Assembly (NCBI GenBank): GCA_019241635.1
Contig: JAFAWR010000116.1
Coordinates: forward strand, 1-64,000
Source: Solirubrobacterales bacterium
Lineage (GTDB): Bacteria > Actinomycetota > Thermoleophilia > Solirubrobacterales > Solirubrobacteraceae
Direction of reading: 5' to 3'
DNA: 64,000 nt
In this document: positions 53,601-61,632 of the stretch, in pieces
Numbering within the stretch: position 1 is the first letter of the stretch
Layout: each line of letters opens with the position of its first letter
Made by a program: the position numbers and the translations under genes
The notes under the pieces: model-generated
Database searches by the model: none
Told to the model about the DNA's origin: nothing
The model's input: only the letters and a program-made list of their open reading frames with translations

Positions 53601-54518
53601 ATGGGCGACCTGCCTCCTGGTGTCCAGCGGGACTACCCCCTCTCGCGCCTGACCACGATCCGCACCGGCGGCGCGGCCGAGCTGTTCGCCCGTCCGGCCA
53701 CGCTGACCGAGCTCGAGCGGCTGATGGCGTGGGCCGACGTCCAGGGGCTCCAGGTAGGTGTCGTCGGATCGGGGTCGAACCTCCTGGTTGCGGACGCGGG
53801 CGTCCGCGGACTGGTCCTCAAGCTGGACAAGGAGCTGAGCGCGATCGAACTCGACGGCACCCGGATGCACTGCGGCGGCGGCGCGCGCCTGCCCGCGGTG
53901 TCGGCACGCGCCGCCCAGGCCGGCCTGAGCGGCATCGAGTTCGGCGTGAACATTCCCGGCACGGTCGGCGGGGCGGTCCGGATGAACGCCAATGCCTACG
54001 GTGGCGAGCTGGCCCGCGTGCTCGAGTGGGTTGACGTGGTCGCTCCGGCGGGGACCGAGCGGCGGACCCCGGATCAGCTCGGCTTCGCCTACCGCCGCTC
54101 GAGCCTGCAATCCGGCGAGGTGGTGGCGCGAGCCGCCTTCGCCCTGCACGAGGCGAGCAGCGACGAGGTCAAGGCGACGCTGGCCGACATGCGGGCCCGG
54201 CGCAAGGCCGCGCAGCCCTCGGGCATCAAGACGTTCGGTTCGACGTTCAAGAATCCCTCGGACCCGTGCGCCGAGGGCCGCACCGCGGGACAGCTCCTCG
54301 AAGCGGCGGGGTGCCGGGGTCTGCGCATCGGAGGCGCCGGCTTCTCGGCCAAGCACGCGAACTTCATCGAGAATTACGGCGAGGCCACCACGGCCGAGGT
54401 CGTCGCGGTGATGGCCGAGGGCCGCCGGCGGGTGCAGGAGCGCTTCGGAGTGGCGCTGGAGCCCGAGGTGCAGTCGCTCGGGCCGGTCGAGCTCCCGGCC
54501 GAATGGAGCCGGACGTGA
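53601..54518 (+). CDS. murB: UDP-N-acetylenolpyruvoylglucosamine reductase
   Basis: 305 residues. FAD-binding block VGSGSNLLVADAGVRGLVL, GIEFGVNIPGTVGGAVRMNA, FAYRRSSLQ with the catalytic Tyr-Arg, FGSTFKNP with the catalytic Ser, and GGAGFSAKHANFIENYGEAT complete the MurB picture. It reduces the enolpyruvyl group to lactyl in UDP-MurNAc synthesis. It follows murC by 46 bases and overlaps ftsQ by GTGA. Confidence 0.95.
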   Translation: MGDLPPGVQRDYPLSRLTTIRTGGAAELFARPATLTELERLMAWADVQGLQVGVVGSGSNLLVADAGVRGLVLKLDKELSAIELDGTRMHCGGGARLPAVSARAAQAGLSGIEFGVNIPGTVGGAVRMNANAYGGELARVLEWVDVVAPAGTERRTPDQLGFAYRRSSLQSGEVVARAAFALHEASSDEVKATLADMRARRKAAQPSGIKTFGSTFKNPSDPCAEGRTAGQLLEAAGCRGLRIGGAGFSAKHANFIENYGEATTAEVVAVMAEGRRRVQERFGVALEPEVQSLGPVELPAEWSRT

Positions 54519-55363
54519 TCACGGCGAGACGGACCCGGCTGCCCGTGCGTGTGCTTCTCGCCGCGGTGGGCGTCCTCGTGCTCCTGGGCGGCGGCTGGCT
54601 GTGGGTTCGCGACTCCTCGCTGGTCGCCGTGCGGAAGGTGACGATCTCCGGCGTGTACGGGCCCGACGCCGGCCAGATCCGCTCGGCGCTCACGCTGTCG
54701 GCGCGCAATATGACCACGCTCGATGTGCGGGTGGCCCAGCTGCGCACCGCGGTGGCGCCCTACCCGGTGGTCAAGGACCTCCGGGTCAGCACCCAGTTCC
54801 CTCACGGTCTGGAGATCAGGGTGCTCGAGCAGCTCCCGGTGGGCGCGCTCCTCGCCGGCGGCCGGGCCATCGCGGTGACCGGGGCCGGGACGCTCTTGCA
54901 CGACGTCTCCGCCGGCTCGCTGCCGGCGATCCCCGTGCGTCTGCTCCCCGGCGGCTCGCAGGTCACCGACGCGGGCACGCTGGAGGCGCTGGCGCTGCTC
55001 TCGGCCACGCCGTCGCGGATGCTGGCGCGAATCGCCCAGGTCACCAGTGGCTCGGCCCACGGCCTCGTCGCCCAGCTGCGCTCGGGCCCGAGCATCTACT
55101 TCGGGGACGCCTCCGACCTCGATGCGAAATGGGTGGCGGCCACCGAGGTGCTGGCCGAGCCGAGCTCGGCCGGCGCGGTCTACATCGACGTCACCGACCC
55201 GGCGTTGCCGGCGGCCGGGGCCAGCCCACAGGCGGTCGCAGCGGCCGGGCTGGCCCCCAGCACCACCGCCACCACCGGCGGCGGGGGGGCCGCCGCGTCG
55301 GGCTCGAGCGGGGCGTCGACGCCGGCGCAATCCACCGGATCGAATCCGTCCTCCGGAGGCTAA
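54515..55363 (+). CDS. ftsQ: Divisome protein FtsQ with long Gly/Ser/Ala tail
   Basis: 282 residues from GTG 54515 (GTGA overlap with murB; ATG 54503 also possible). One membrane helix (about 12-30), then a POTRA domain (VAVRKVTISGVYGPDAGQIR, through VVKDLRVSTQF and LEIRVLEQLPVGALL) and a beta domain. The last 40 or so residues are low-complexity T/G/A/S, like the tail of FtsL in this window. FtsQ recruits FtsL-FtsB to the septum. Confidence 0.92.
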   Translation: MITARRTRLPVRVLLAAVGVLVLLGGGWLWVRDSSLVAVRKVTISGVYGPDAGQIRSALTLSARNMTTLDVRVAQLRTAVAPYPVVKDLRVSTQFPHGLEIRVLEQLPVGALLAGGRAIAVTGAGTLLHDVSAGSLPAIPVRLLPGGSQVTDAGTLEALALLSATPSRMLARIAQVTSGSAHGLVAQLRSGPSIYFGDASDLDAKWVAATEVLAEPSSAGAVYIDVTDPALPAAGASPQAVAAAGLAPSTTATTGGGGAAASGSSGASTPAQSTGSNPSSGG

Positions 55364-55384
55364 CCCTAAGCTAGAGCTTGAGGG
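55364..55384. terminator. Short hairpin after ftsQ
   Basis: CCCTAAGCT pairs with AGCTTGAGGG across a two-base loop, with one bulged G, directly after the ftsQ stop codon. It could weaken read-through from the mur genes into ftsZ. No T run. Confidence 0.4.
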
Positions 55385-55460
55385 TGCAAAATCGCCAACT
55401 CTGAGACCAGGATCGAGGGTTCGGCGATCTGCAACGGAGCTTGCGGCCGCGGCCCGGTCG

Positions 55461-55488
55461 TTGACTTCCCGCAACTCCAGGGCATAAC
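55461..55488 (+). promoter_or_regulatory. Likely ftsZ promoter
   Basis: TTGACT (55461-55466) and CATAAC (55483-55488) with a 16-base spacer match sigma-70 consensus five of six and four of six. They lie about 75 bases before the ftsZ start. A dedicated ftsZ promoter in the ftsQ-ftsZ gap is common in bacteria. Confidence 0.6.
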
Positions 55489-55559
55489 GTGCGAAACTCC
55501 CGCTATGAGCGACTGCCCACAAAAACGCTCAACGCTAACTCTAGGGTCGGACGGTCAGA

Positions 55560-56645
55560 ATGGAAAGCGGTAGCTATCTCGCAGTCATCAAAGTCGTCGG
55601 CGTCGGTGGCGGCGGCACGAACGCCGTCAACCGGATGGTCGACGCCGGTCTGCGCGGGGTCGAATTCATCGCCTGCAACACCGATGCCCAGGCGCTCGCG
55701 ATGTGCGATGCCGACATCAAGCTCAACATCGGTCACGAGCTGACCAAGGGGCTCGGGGCGGGGGCCAATCCGGACATCGGCCAGGGCGCGGCCGCCGAGT
55801 CGCGCGACGAGATCAAGGAGGCGCTCAAGGGCGCCGACATGGTGTTCGTCACCGCCGGCGAGGGTGGCGGCACGGGCACCGGCGCGGCGCCGGTGATCGC
55901 CGAGATCGCCAAGAACGAGATCGGCGCCCTGACCGTGGGCTGCGTCACGCGCCCGTTCGCGTTCGAGGGCACCCAGCGCGCGCGCCAGGCCCAGGAGGGG
56001 ATCCAGAAGCTCCGCGAGAACGTCGACACGCTGATCGTGATCCCGAACGAGAAGCTCCTGGCCATCGTCGAGCGGCGGACGACGATCCTCGACGCCTTCC
56101 GCGAGGCCGACAACGTCCTGCGTCAGGGCGTACAGGGGATCACCGACCTGATCACGATCCCCGGGCTGATCAACCTCGACTTCGCCGACGTGCGTACGAT
56201 CATGCACGACGCCGGCACTGCCCTGATGGGAATCGGCACCGCCGGCGGCGAGAACCGCGCCGCCGAGGCGGCCAAGGCCGCGATCTCCTCGCCGCTGCTC
56301 GAGGAGTCGGTCGAGGGCGCCACGGGAATCCTGCTCAACATCACCGGCGGCCATGACCTCGGGCTGTTCGAGGTCAACGAGGCGGCGGAGATCGTCCAGA
56401 GCGCCGCGGATCAGAACTCGAACATCATCTTCGGTGCGGTGATCGACGACGGGATGGGCGACGAGGTGCGGGTCACGGTCATCGCCACCGGATTCGACCA
56501 GCGCTATAGCCGGCCGAGCACGGCGCGGGAGACCACCCGCCGCGCCCGCCGCGACCGTGACGTCACGATGGACGACGACCAGCGCTCGTCGCTGGAGATC
56601 CGCGACGACGAGATCGACATCCCGTCGTTCCTTAAGGACCGTTGA
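55560..56645 (+). CDS. ftsZ: Cell division GTPase FtsZ
   Basis: 361 residues. GTP-binding [15 protein letters not shown], the tubulin signature [17 protein letters not shown], the synergy loop with [11 protein letters not shown], and the C-terminal tail [11 protein letters not shown] that docks FtsA/SepF-type anchors. The C-terminal linker is short (about 35 residues). It polymerises at midcell to organise septation. It has its own promoter-like upstream region; the genes that usually follow (ylmE, sepF) are absent here. Confidence 0.98.
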   Translation: MESGSYLAVIKVVGVGGGGTNAVNRMVDAGLRGVEFIACNTDAQALAMCDADIKLNIGHELTKGLGAGANPDIGQGAAAESRDEIKEALKGADMVFVTAGEGGGTGTGAAPVIAEIAKNEIGALTVGCVTRPFAFEGTQRARQAQEGIQKLRENVDTLIVIPNEKLLAIVERRTTILDAFREADNVLRQGVQGITDLITIPGLINLDFADVRTIMHDAGTALMGIGTAGGENRAAEAAKAAISSPLLEESVEGATGILLNITGGHDLGLFEVNEAAEIVQSAADQNSNIIFGAVIDDGMGDEVRVTVIATGFDQRYSRPSTARETTRRARRDRDVTMDDDQRSSLEIRDDEIDIPSFLKDR

Positions 56646-56676
56646 AGGCCAGCCGGACAGCGCAACCCTCCGGGAG

Positions 56677-58665
56677 TTGAGCTGTTTTAGGGTCGTCCGA
56701 CCCCAAGGCCGACAACCGGGACCCGATCCCGCCCACCCAAGCCGCACCCGCCCGCGTCGATTGCTGCGCTGCGCGCTGGGCGGGCTGCTCGCCGCGCTCC
56801 TCGGCGCGGCCCCCGCCTCGGCCGCGCTGGTGGAGCCGTCCCCCTCGCCACCCATCGTGATCGACGGCCCGAGCGCCGCGATCACCGGCCTGAACGGACT
56901 CTCCGTGGCGCGAGACGGGAGCGGGGGGCTGGTTTACGTGAAGGCCGGGCACGTGTTCGTCTCGGTCCTGGCCGGCGGACAGTTCCAGCCCCCGGTCGAG
57001 CTCGACGCCGGACTGCCCCCCGCCTCTTCGCAGCCGGTCATCGCGGCCGGGAACGGCGGGGTGCTGCTGGTCGGCTTCATCAACGCGGGGACGCTGTACG
57101 TCGTGGACCGGGCTTCGAGCAGCGCGCCGTTGGCCGCGCCCGAGCCGCTGTCGGGCGGCGCGGCCAACCCATCGCTGCAGATGAGCAACTTCGGCAAGGC
57201 CTACCTCGCCTTCACGGCCGCCGACGGAGCCGGCCACGATGTTCGCGCGGCGTACTACGCCGGCGGGGCCTGGTCGCTCGAGCCGACGCCGCTCAACGCC
57301 GTCTCGGCCGCCGACGACGCGGGGACCGGAGCCGGCGCGCCGGCGGTGGCCACCGCGGGGGACGGCGTGGCCACGGTCGCGTGGGGAGAGGGCGGGCACA
57401 TCTATACGCGGCGCGTCTGGGCTACCGCGGCGAGCGTGGTCGACGAGCAGGCCGACCCGTCCACCGTGGGCGGCTGCGCCGAGGTGTCCGCCGGCCATCC
57501 GGTGGCCGCGGCGGGCGGCGACTCCTCGTTCGTCGACGTCGCCTTCCAGGAGACCGTCACGTGCGGCGGCGGGCCCCAGACCCGGGTGCTGGTCAACCAG
57601 TTGCAGGCCGGGCAGTACGACGGCGCGGTGCCGGCCGACGGAGTCGCGGCCGGCGGGGAGAGCGCCGGCGACCCTGACGTGGTCATGGCCGAATACGGGC
57701 AGGGCTTCGTGACCTCCGAGAGGCAAACCTCGCACGCCGCGTTCGCGATGGAGCTCGGCGGGAACGGTGGCTTCGGCGGAGTTCTTCAGGTCGGGGGCAC
57801 GCCGGGTACCTCGGCGCCCGATCCGGTGCCGGCGATCGCGGGCCTGTTCTCCGATCTGATCGCCTGGCAGCAGGATCCCGGGACGACCGGCCCGGCCGAG
57901 ATCCGCATGCGCTACGAGCCTCGCGACGCGGCTCTGGGTCCGGAGACGGTCGTGTCCAACCCCGCCCAGGGCGCCACCGATGCCGCGCGTGGGCTGGCCG
58001 CCGCGGGCGACTCGGGGGGGGACGCGGCGATCGCCTGGGTGCAGGGGAGCGGGTCCTCAACCGAGATCGTCGCCGAGCGGCTCTACCAGGCGCCAGGCGC
58101 GGCGACTCCCGTCACCGGCAAAGCGCCGGTTTACGCCCGCACGGCGCAGCCGGTGCTGCGCTGGGCGGCTTCGGGCGCAAGCTGGGGGCCGATCACCTAC
58201 ACGGTGAAAGTCGACGGTACGGTGGTCGGGCAGACCGGCGCCACGGCGCTGCAGGTCCCGAGCCTGCTCGCCGACGGCCCCCACACCTGGAGCGTGACGG
58301 CCGGCAACCCGGCCGGTCTGAGCAGCGCGGCCAAGAGCGCCAGGGTGTTCGTGGACACGGTGGCGCCGAGGCTCGCCTCCGCTCTATCCGGCGCCCGCCA
58401 GGCCGGTGCGACGCTGAGCCTGCGGCTGAGCTATCGCGACGCCCCGCCCGCCGGCCGGCCCGGGCGTGACGCCTCGGGCGTCGCGAGCCTGACCATCCAT
58501 TGGGGTGATGGCACGACGTCGCGCGTCACAGCGGGTACGCACCGGCTCACGCACCGATACGCGCGCGCGGGTCGCTACCGGATCACCATCACCGTGTTCG
58601 ACCGCGCCGGCAACCGGACCACCGAGGTGCGCCGGATCAAGATCGCCAAGGCGCGGCACCCGTGA
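56677..58665 (+). CDS. Secreted multi-repeat protein with C-terminal PKD-like domain
   Basis: No enzyme family recognised. From TTG 56677 it has 662 residues; TTG 56761 is a likely alternative giving a cleaner signal peptide (LLRCALGGLLAALLGAAPASA in short). The mature part is built of Gly/Ala/Asp-rich beta repeats (GLVYVKAGHVFVSVL, GKAYLAFTAADG, DGVATVAWGEGGHIY) like a propeller or sialidase-type scaffold, then an Ig-like YTVKVDGTVVG region and a PKD-like end (LTIHWGDGTTSRV and TVFDRAGNRTTE). Probably an adhesin or matrix protein. It overlaps gtrA by GTGA. Confidence 0.65.
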   Translation: MSCFRVVRPQGRQPGPDPAHPSRTRPRRLLRCALGGLLAALLGAAPASAALVEPSPSPPIVIDGPSAAITGLNGLSVARDGSGGLVYVKAGHVFVSVLAGGQFQPPVELDAGLPPASSQPVIAAGNGGVLLVGFINAGTLYVVDRASSSAPLAAPEPLSGGAANPSLQMSNFGKAYLAFTAADGAGHDVRAAYYAGGAWSLEPTPLNAVSAADDAGTGAGAPAVATAGDGVATVAWGEGGHIYTRRVWATAASVVDEQADPSTVGGCAEVSAGHPVAAAGGDSSFVDVAFQETVTCGGGPQTRVLVNQLQAGQYDGAVPADGVAAGGESAGDPDVVMAEYGQGFVTSERQTSHAAFAMELGGNGGFGGVLQVGGTPGTSAPDPVPAIAGLFSDLIAWQQDPGTTGPAEIRMRYEPRDAALGPETVVSNPAQGATDAARGLAAAGDSGGDAAIAWVQGSGSSTEIVAERLYQAPGAATPVTGKAPVYARTAQPVLRWAASGASWGPITYTVKVDGTVVGQTGATALQVPSLLADGPHTWSVTAGNPAGLSSAAKSARVFVDTVAPRLASALSGARQAGATLSLRLSYRDAPPAGRPGRDASGVASLTIHWGDGTTSRVTAGTHRLTHRYARAGRYRITITVFDRAGNRTTEVRRIKIAKARHP

Positions 58666-59285
58666 AACGGTCCGAGGCGACCCGCGCCGACTCGTCCGGC
58701 CGCTACCATCCCGGTCTTCGCATGCCTGCTGACCCACAGCCACGGTTCCACGTCGTGATGAGACGGCGGATTCAACGTCATCCGCTGTGGGCGCGACTGA
58801 CCCGGACGGCGCTGTCGGCTCGCCTCACCAAGTACGCCCTCGGGTCGGTGGTCGCGTTCGTCACCGGCAACATCGCGTTCATGCTGTTCTACGTGATGAA
58901 CGCCTCGACCACCGTTTGCTCGGTGGCCGGCTTCGTCGCCGCGGCGATTCCGAACTGGATCCTCAACCGGCGCTGGGCCTGGCAGCGGAGCGGACGCCCG
59001 CCGGCCCGGCAGTGGATCGGCTACATCGGCGTCTCGATCATCGTGCTGGTGAGCACGTCGGCGGCCACGGGCTGGACCAACGCGCGGGTGCAATCGATCC
59101 CGGCGCACCACGGACTGCGGCTGCTGATCGTCACCGCGGCCTACGTGGCGGTGACCGTGCTGCTGTTCTTCGCGAAGTTCGCGATCTACGAGTACTGGAT
59201 CTTCTCGGAGCGCAGCCGCGTGCGCGCGGCCTTCCGCTCCCTGCGCCAGGTGCCGAGAACGGCCCGCGCGAACCGCATTCCGTAA
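58662..59285 (+). CDS. GtrA-family membrane protein (polyprenyl-glycan flippase-like)
   Basis: 207 residues from GTG 58662 (overlapping the upstream stop); ATG 58722 or 58758 are alternatives. Four membrane helices starting LTKYALGSVVAFVTGNIAF, AGFVAAAIPNWILNRRWAW and ending with FAKFAIYEYWIFS fit the GtrA family, which is thought to flip polyprenyl-phosphate sugars. The GT2 gene on the opposite strand overlaps its last 100 bases; GtrA and GT2 often work as a pair. Confidence 0.85.
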   Translation: MKRSEATRADSSGRYHPGLRMPADPQPRFHVVMRRRIQRHPLWARLTRTALSARLTKYALGSVVAFVTGNIAFMLFYVMNASTTVCSVAGFVAAAIPNWILNRRWAWQRSGRPPARQWIGYIGVSIIVLVSTSAATGWTNARVQSIPAHHGLRLLIVTAAYVAVTVLLFFAKFAIYEYWIFSERSRVRAAFRSLRQVPRTARANRIP

Positions 59286-60118
59286 AGCAGGTTCGGACCC
59301 TTCTTCGTCCCGGTCGCGCCGACCGGGCGGTCGCGCATCGTGGTGGCGACCTCGATGACCCGGAAGCCGTTCATGGCCGTCGCGATCAAGAGCTCGGAGC
59401 TCTGATACTGCGTCTGCTCGAGCTTGACCGTCTCGCTGACCTTGACCCGCATCGCCCGGAGGCCGCAGGCGGGGTCGGTGATGGGCTGGCGCAGGAGGAT
59501 GCTGACCAGCTTGCCGAAGAAGATCACCCCGGCGTGACGCACCGGATCGGTGGTCAGCTCGGTGCCCAGCCGCCGGGAGCCGTTGACGAAATCGGCGCGG
59601 CCGGCGACGATCGGCTCGACCAGGCGCTCCAGCTCGCTTTCGATGTACTGGCCGTCGGCATCGATCGTGGCGATGATCTCGGCTCCCCGCGCCCGGGCCA
59701 GCCAGTAGCCCAGCTTGAACACGAGCCCCTGGCCGCGATTGATCGGGATGTTGCACACCAGCGCGCCCGCCTCGGCGGCCTTGGCGGCGGTGGCGTCGGT
59801 AGACCCGTCGACGACCACGATGATCTCGGTGGCCAGGCCGGCCATCTCGGACGGGATGCTGGCCACCACGTCGGCCACGGTCGGCTCCTCGTTGTAGGCC
59901 GGGATCACGATGGCGACCGGGGCGCCGGCGCCGGCGGGGTGCGCGGCAAGGAACGCGGCGGCCGGCCCCTGCTCCTCGGCGGGCAGGCTGGTCACGGACA
60001 CCTCGGTGCTCGAGGCGGTCGTCGCGGTCAGGCGGCCGGGGCCGGAAGGGGCGAGGGTGGCGGGCTGAGCGGCGGTCAGCTCCTCAGCCTGGGTGTCATA
60101 GCTCGGTGTGTCGTTCAT
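59186..60118 (-). CDS. GT2 glycosyltransferase, polyprenyl-phosphate sugar synthase-like (DPM/GtrB type)
   Basis: 310 residues from ATG 60118. A disordered N-terminus of about 60 residues precedes the catalytic part: VAIVIPAYNEEPTVADVVAS, VVVDGSTDAT, TIDADGQYIESELERL, DPACGLRAMRVKV. This pattern makes a polyprenyl-phosphate-linked sugar that GtrA-type flippases move outward. Its 3' end overlaps the gtrA gene by 100 bases in convergent orientation. Confidence 0.88.
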   Translation of the reverse strand: MNDTPSYDTQAEELTAAQPATLAPSGPGRLTATTASSTEVSVTSLPAEEQGPAAAFLAAHPAGAGAPVAIVIPAYNEEPTVADVVASIPSEMAGLATEIIVVVDGSTDATAAKAAEAGALVCNIPINRGQGLVFKLGYWLARARGAEIIATIDADGQYIESELERLVEPIVAGRADFVNGSRRLGTELTTDPVRHAGVIFFGKLVSILLRQPITDPACGLRAMRVKVSETVKLEQTQYQSSELLIATAMNGFRVIEVATTMRDRPVGATGTKKGPNLLYGMRFARAVLGTWRRERKAARTRLRSEKIQYS

Positions 60119-60372
60119 GTCTCTCGGTCGCGATGTCAGCAGGTGAGGCAATCCCAATTGCCCTGCGCCGGGTGGACCCCGGGGGCAATCAGCTGGCAAA
60201 CCAGCCCGGGAGAAGCATTGTCGGAAGCGACGGATCGGCCTCCTCCACCCGGGCTTGAACGGGCCACGATAGCGGACCGCCCAGGCGCAAGGTCGATCCT
60301 CCGGGTGCGCTTTACTGCGCCAAGGCAGCGGCAGCCCACCGGCAACGACAGGAGTTCGCGATACCCGCAGGA

Positions 60373-61632
60373 GTGAGCGGCACCACCGAGGGTGGACCCG
60401 CGACCGTCGCGGCGCTGGTCGATGTGAAGCGAGCCGAGGACGAGCGCGTCGACGCGCGGGCGCGTGGCCTGCTGCCCTGGGCCGGGGAGGCGCTGCGGCC
60501 ATACCGGACGGCGATCGCCGTCTACCTGGGCACCCGCGCGCTGCTGCTCGCGGTCGCGTTCATGAACTCGGCGGTGCGCCACCACCCGGTGCTCGCCCAG
60601 CTGGCCAACTGGGATGGGCGGTGGTATCGAGGCGTCGCGGACCTCGGCTACCCGACCCATGTGGTGCACGTCCAGAGCACGCTCGGATTCTTTCCGCTCT
60701 ATCCACTGATCGTCCGGGCCGTGGCCTACCTCTTCTACTGGCCGACCTCGCATTCGCTGGCGTGGGCGACCACGCTGGCTGGCGTGCTCGTGTCGATGCT
60801 CGGGGGCCTCGTCGCGACCGTGCTGGCGCAGAAGCTGGCGAGCGGCTGGTGGGGCGAGCTCGTGGGGCGACGCGCCGCGGTGCTGTTCTGCCTGTTCCCG
60901 GGGTCGGTGGTGTTCTCGATGGTGTACGCCGAGGGAGTCATGATCCCGCTCGCCATCGGGACGTTCATCGCGCTCAAGCACCGCCGCTGGCTGCTGGCCG
61001 GGGTGCTGGCGGGCCTGGCCACCGCGTGCGAGCCGGAGGCGGTGTTGCTCGTGCTGGTCTGCGGGATCGCCGCCGCCCGCGAGCTCCGCGAGCGGGGTTG
61101 GCACAGCCACGCGGCGCGGCGCAGCCTGCTCGCCCCCTTGCTCTCGCTTACGGGCATAGGCACGTTTGCCGTGTTCCTGTGGGCGTGGGCAGGCACGCCG
61201 TTCGCCAGCCTGATCGCCCAGCACGACGGCTGGCAGGAGAAGAGCGACCCGCTGGCCTTCATCCACCTGATCGGGCAGCTCGGAGGGGAGATCTCCTTCG
61301 CCCACTTCGACCATCCGACGATCAACCTCAACCTGGTCGTCGGGGTGCTCGGGGGGTTCGCGCTGCTGGCCATGCTGGTGCTGATGTTCCTGGCCCGGCG
61401 CAGCATGTCCCTCGAGTCCATCGTCTGGACGCTCGGCATCAGCGTCGTCGCGCTCACCGCCTCATATCCGTTCTCCCCGAACCCGCGGGTGCTGATCACC
61501 GCGTTCCCGGCCGTCCTGGTCGTCGCGCGCTATGTCAGGGGACGGACCTGGCCGGTACTTTGCCTGGCCAGCGGTGTCTCATTGGCTGGGATGGCCGCGC
61601 TGACGTACATCGGGACGACGTTGCGCCCGTGA
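60373..61632 (+). CDS. GT-C membrane mannosyltransferase, PIG-V-like
   Basis: 419 residues from GTG 60373 with CAGGA just upstream. A cytosolic start, then about ten membrane helices. The first extracytoplasmic loop has WDGRWYRGVADLGYP, a pattern of PIG-V-type mannosyltransferases that use polyprenyl-phosphate-mannose. It overlaps the GH2 gene by GTGA. Likely to attach a sugar to a surface glycan or lipid, using donor from a DPM-type enzyme. Confidence 0.82.
   Translation: MSGTTEGGPATVAALVDVKRAEDERVDARARGLLPWAGEALRPYRTAIAVYLGTRALLLAVAFMNSAVRHHPVLAQLANWDGRWYRGVADLGYPTHVVHVQSTLGFFPLYPLIVRAVAYLFYWPTSHSLAWATTLAGVLVSMLGGLVATVLAQKLASGWWGELVGRRAAVLFCLFPGSVVFSMVYAEGVMIPLAIGTFIALKHRRWLLAGVLAGLATACEPEAVLLVLVCGIAAARELRERGWHSHAARRSLLAPLLSLTGIGTFAVFLWAWAGTPFASLIAQHDGWQEKSDPLAFIHLIGQLGGEISFAHFDHPTINLNLVVGVLGGFALLAMLVLMFLARRSMSLESIVWTLGISVVALTASYPFSPNPRVLITAFPAVLVVARYVRGRTWPVLCLASGVSLAGMAALTYIGTTLRP

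Noticed and set aside
60203-60255. AGCCCGGG/CCCGGGCT inverted repeat between divergent GT2 and GT-C genes
   Set aside because: Arms are only 8 bp of GC-only sequence 37 bases apart, expected often by chance in DNA of this composition.
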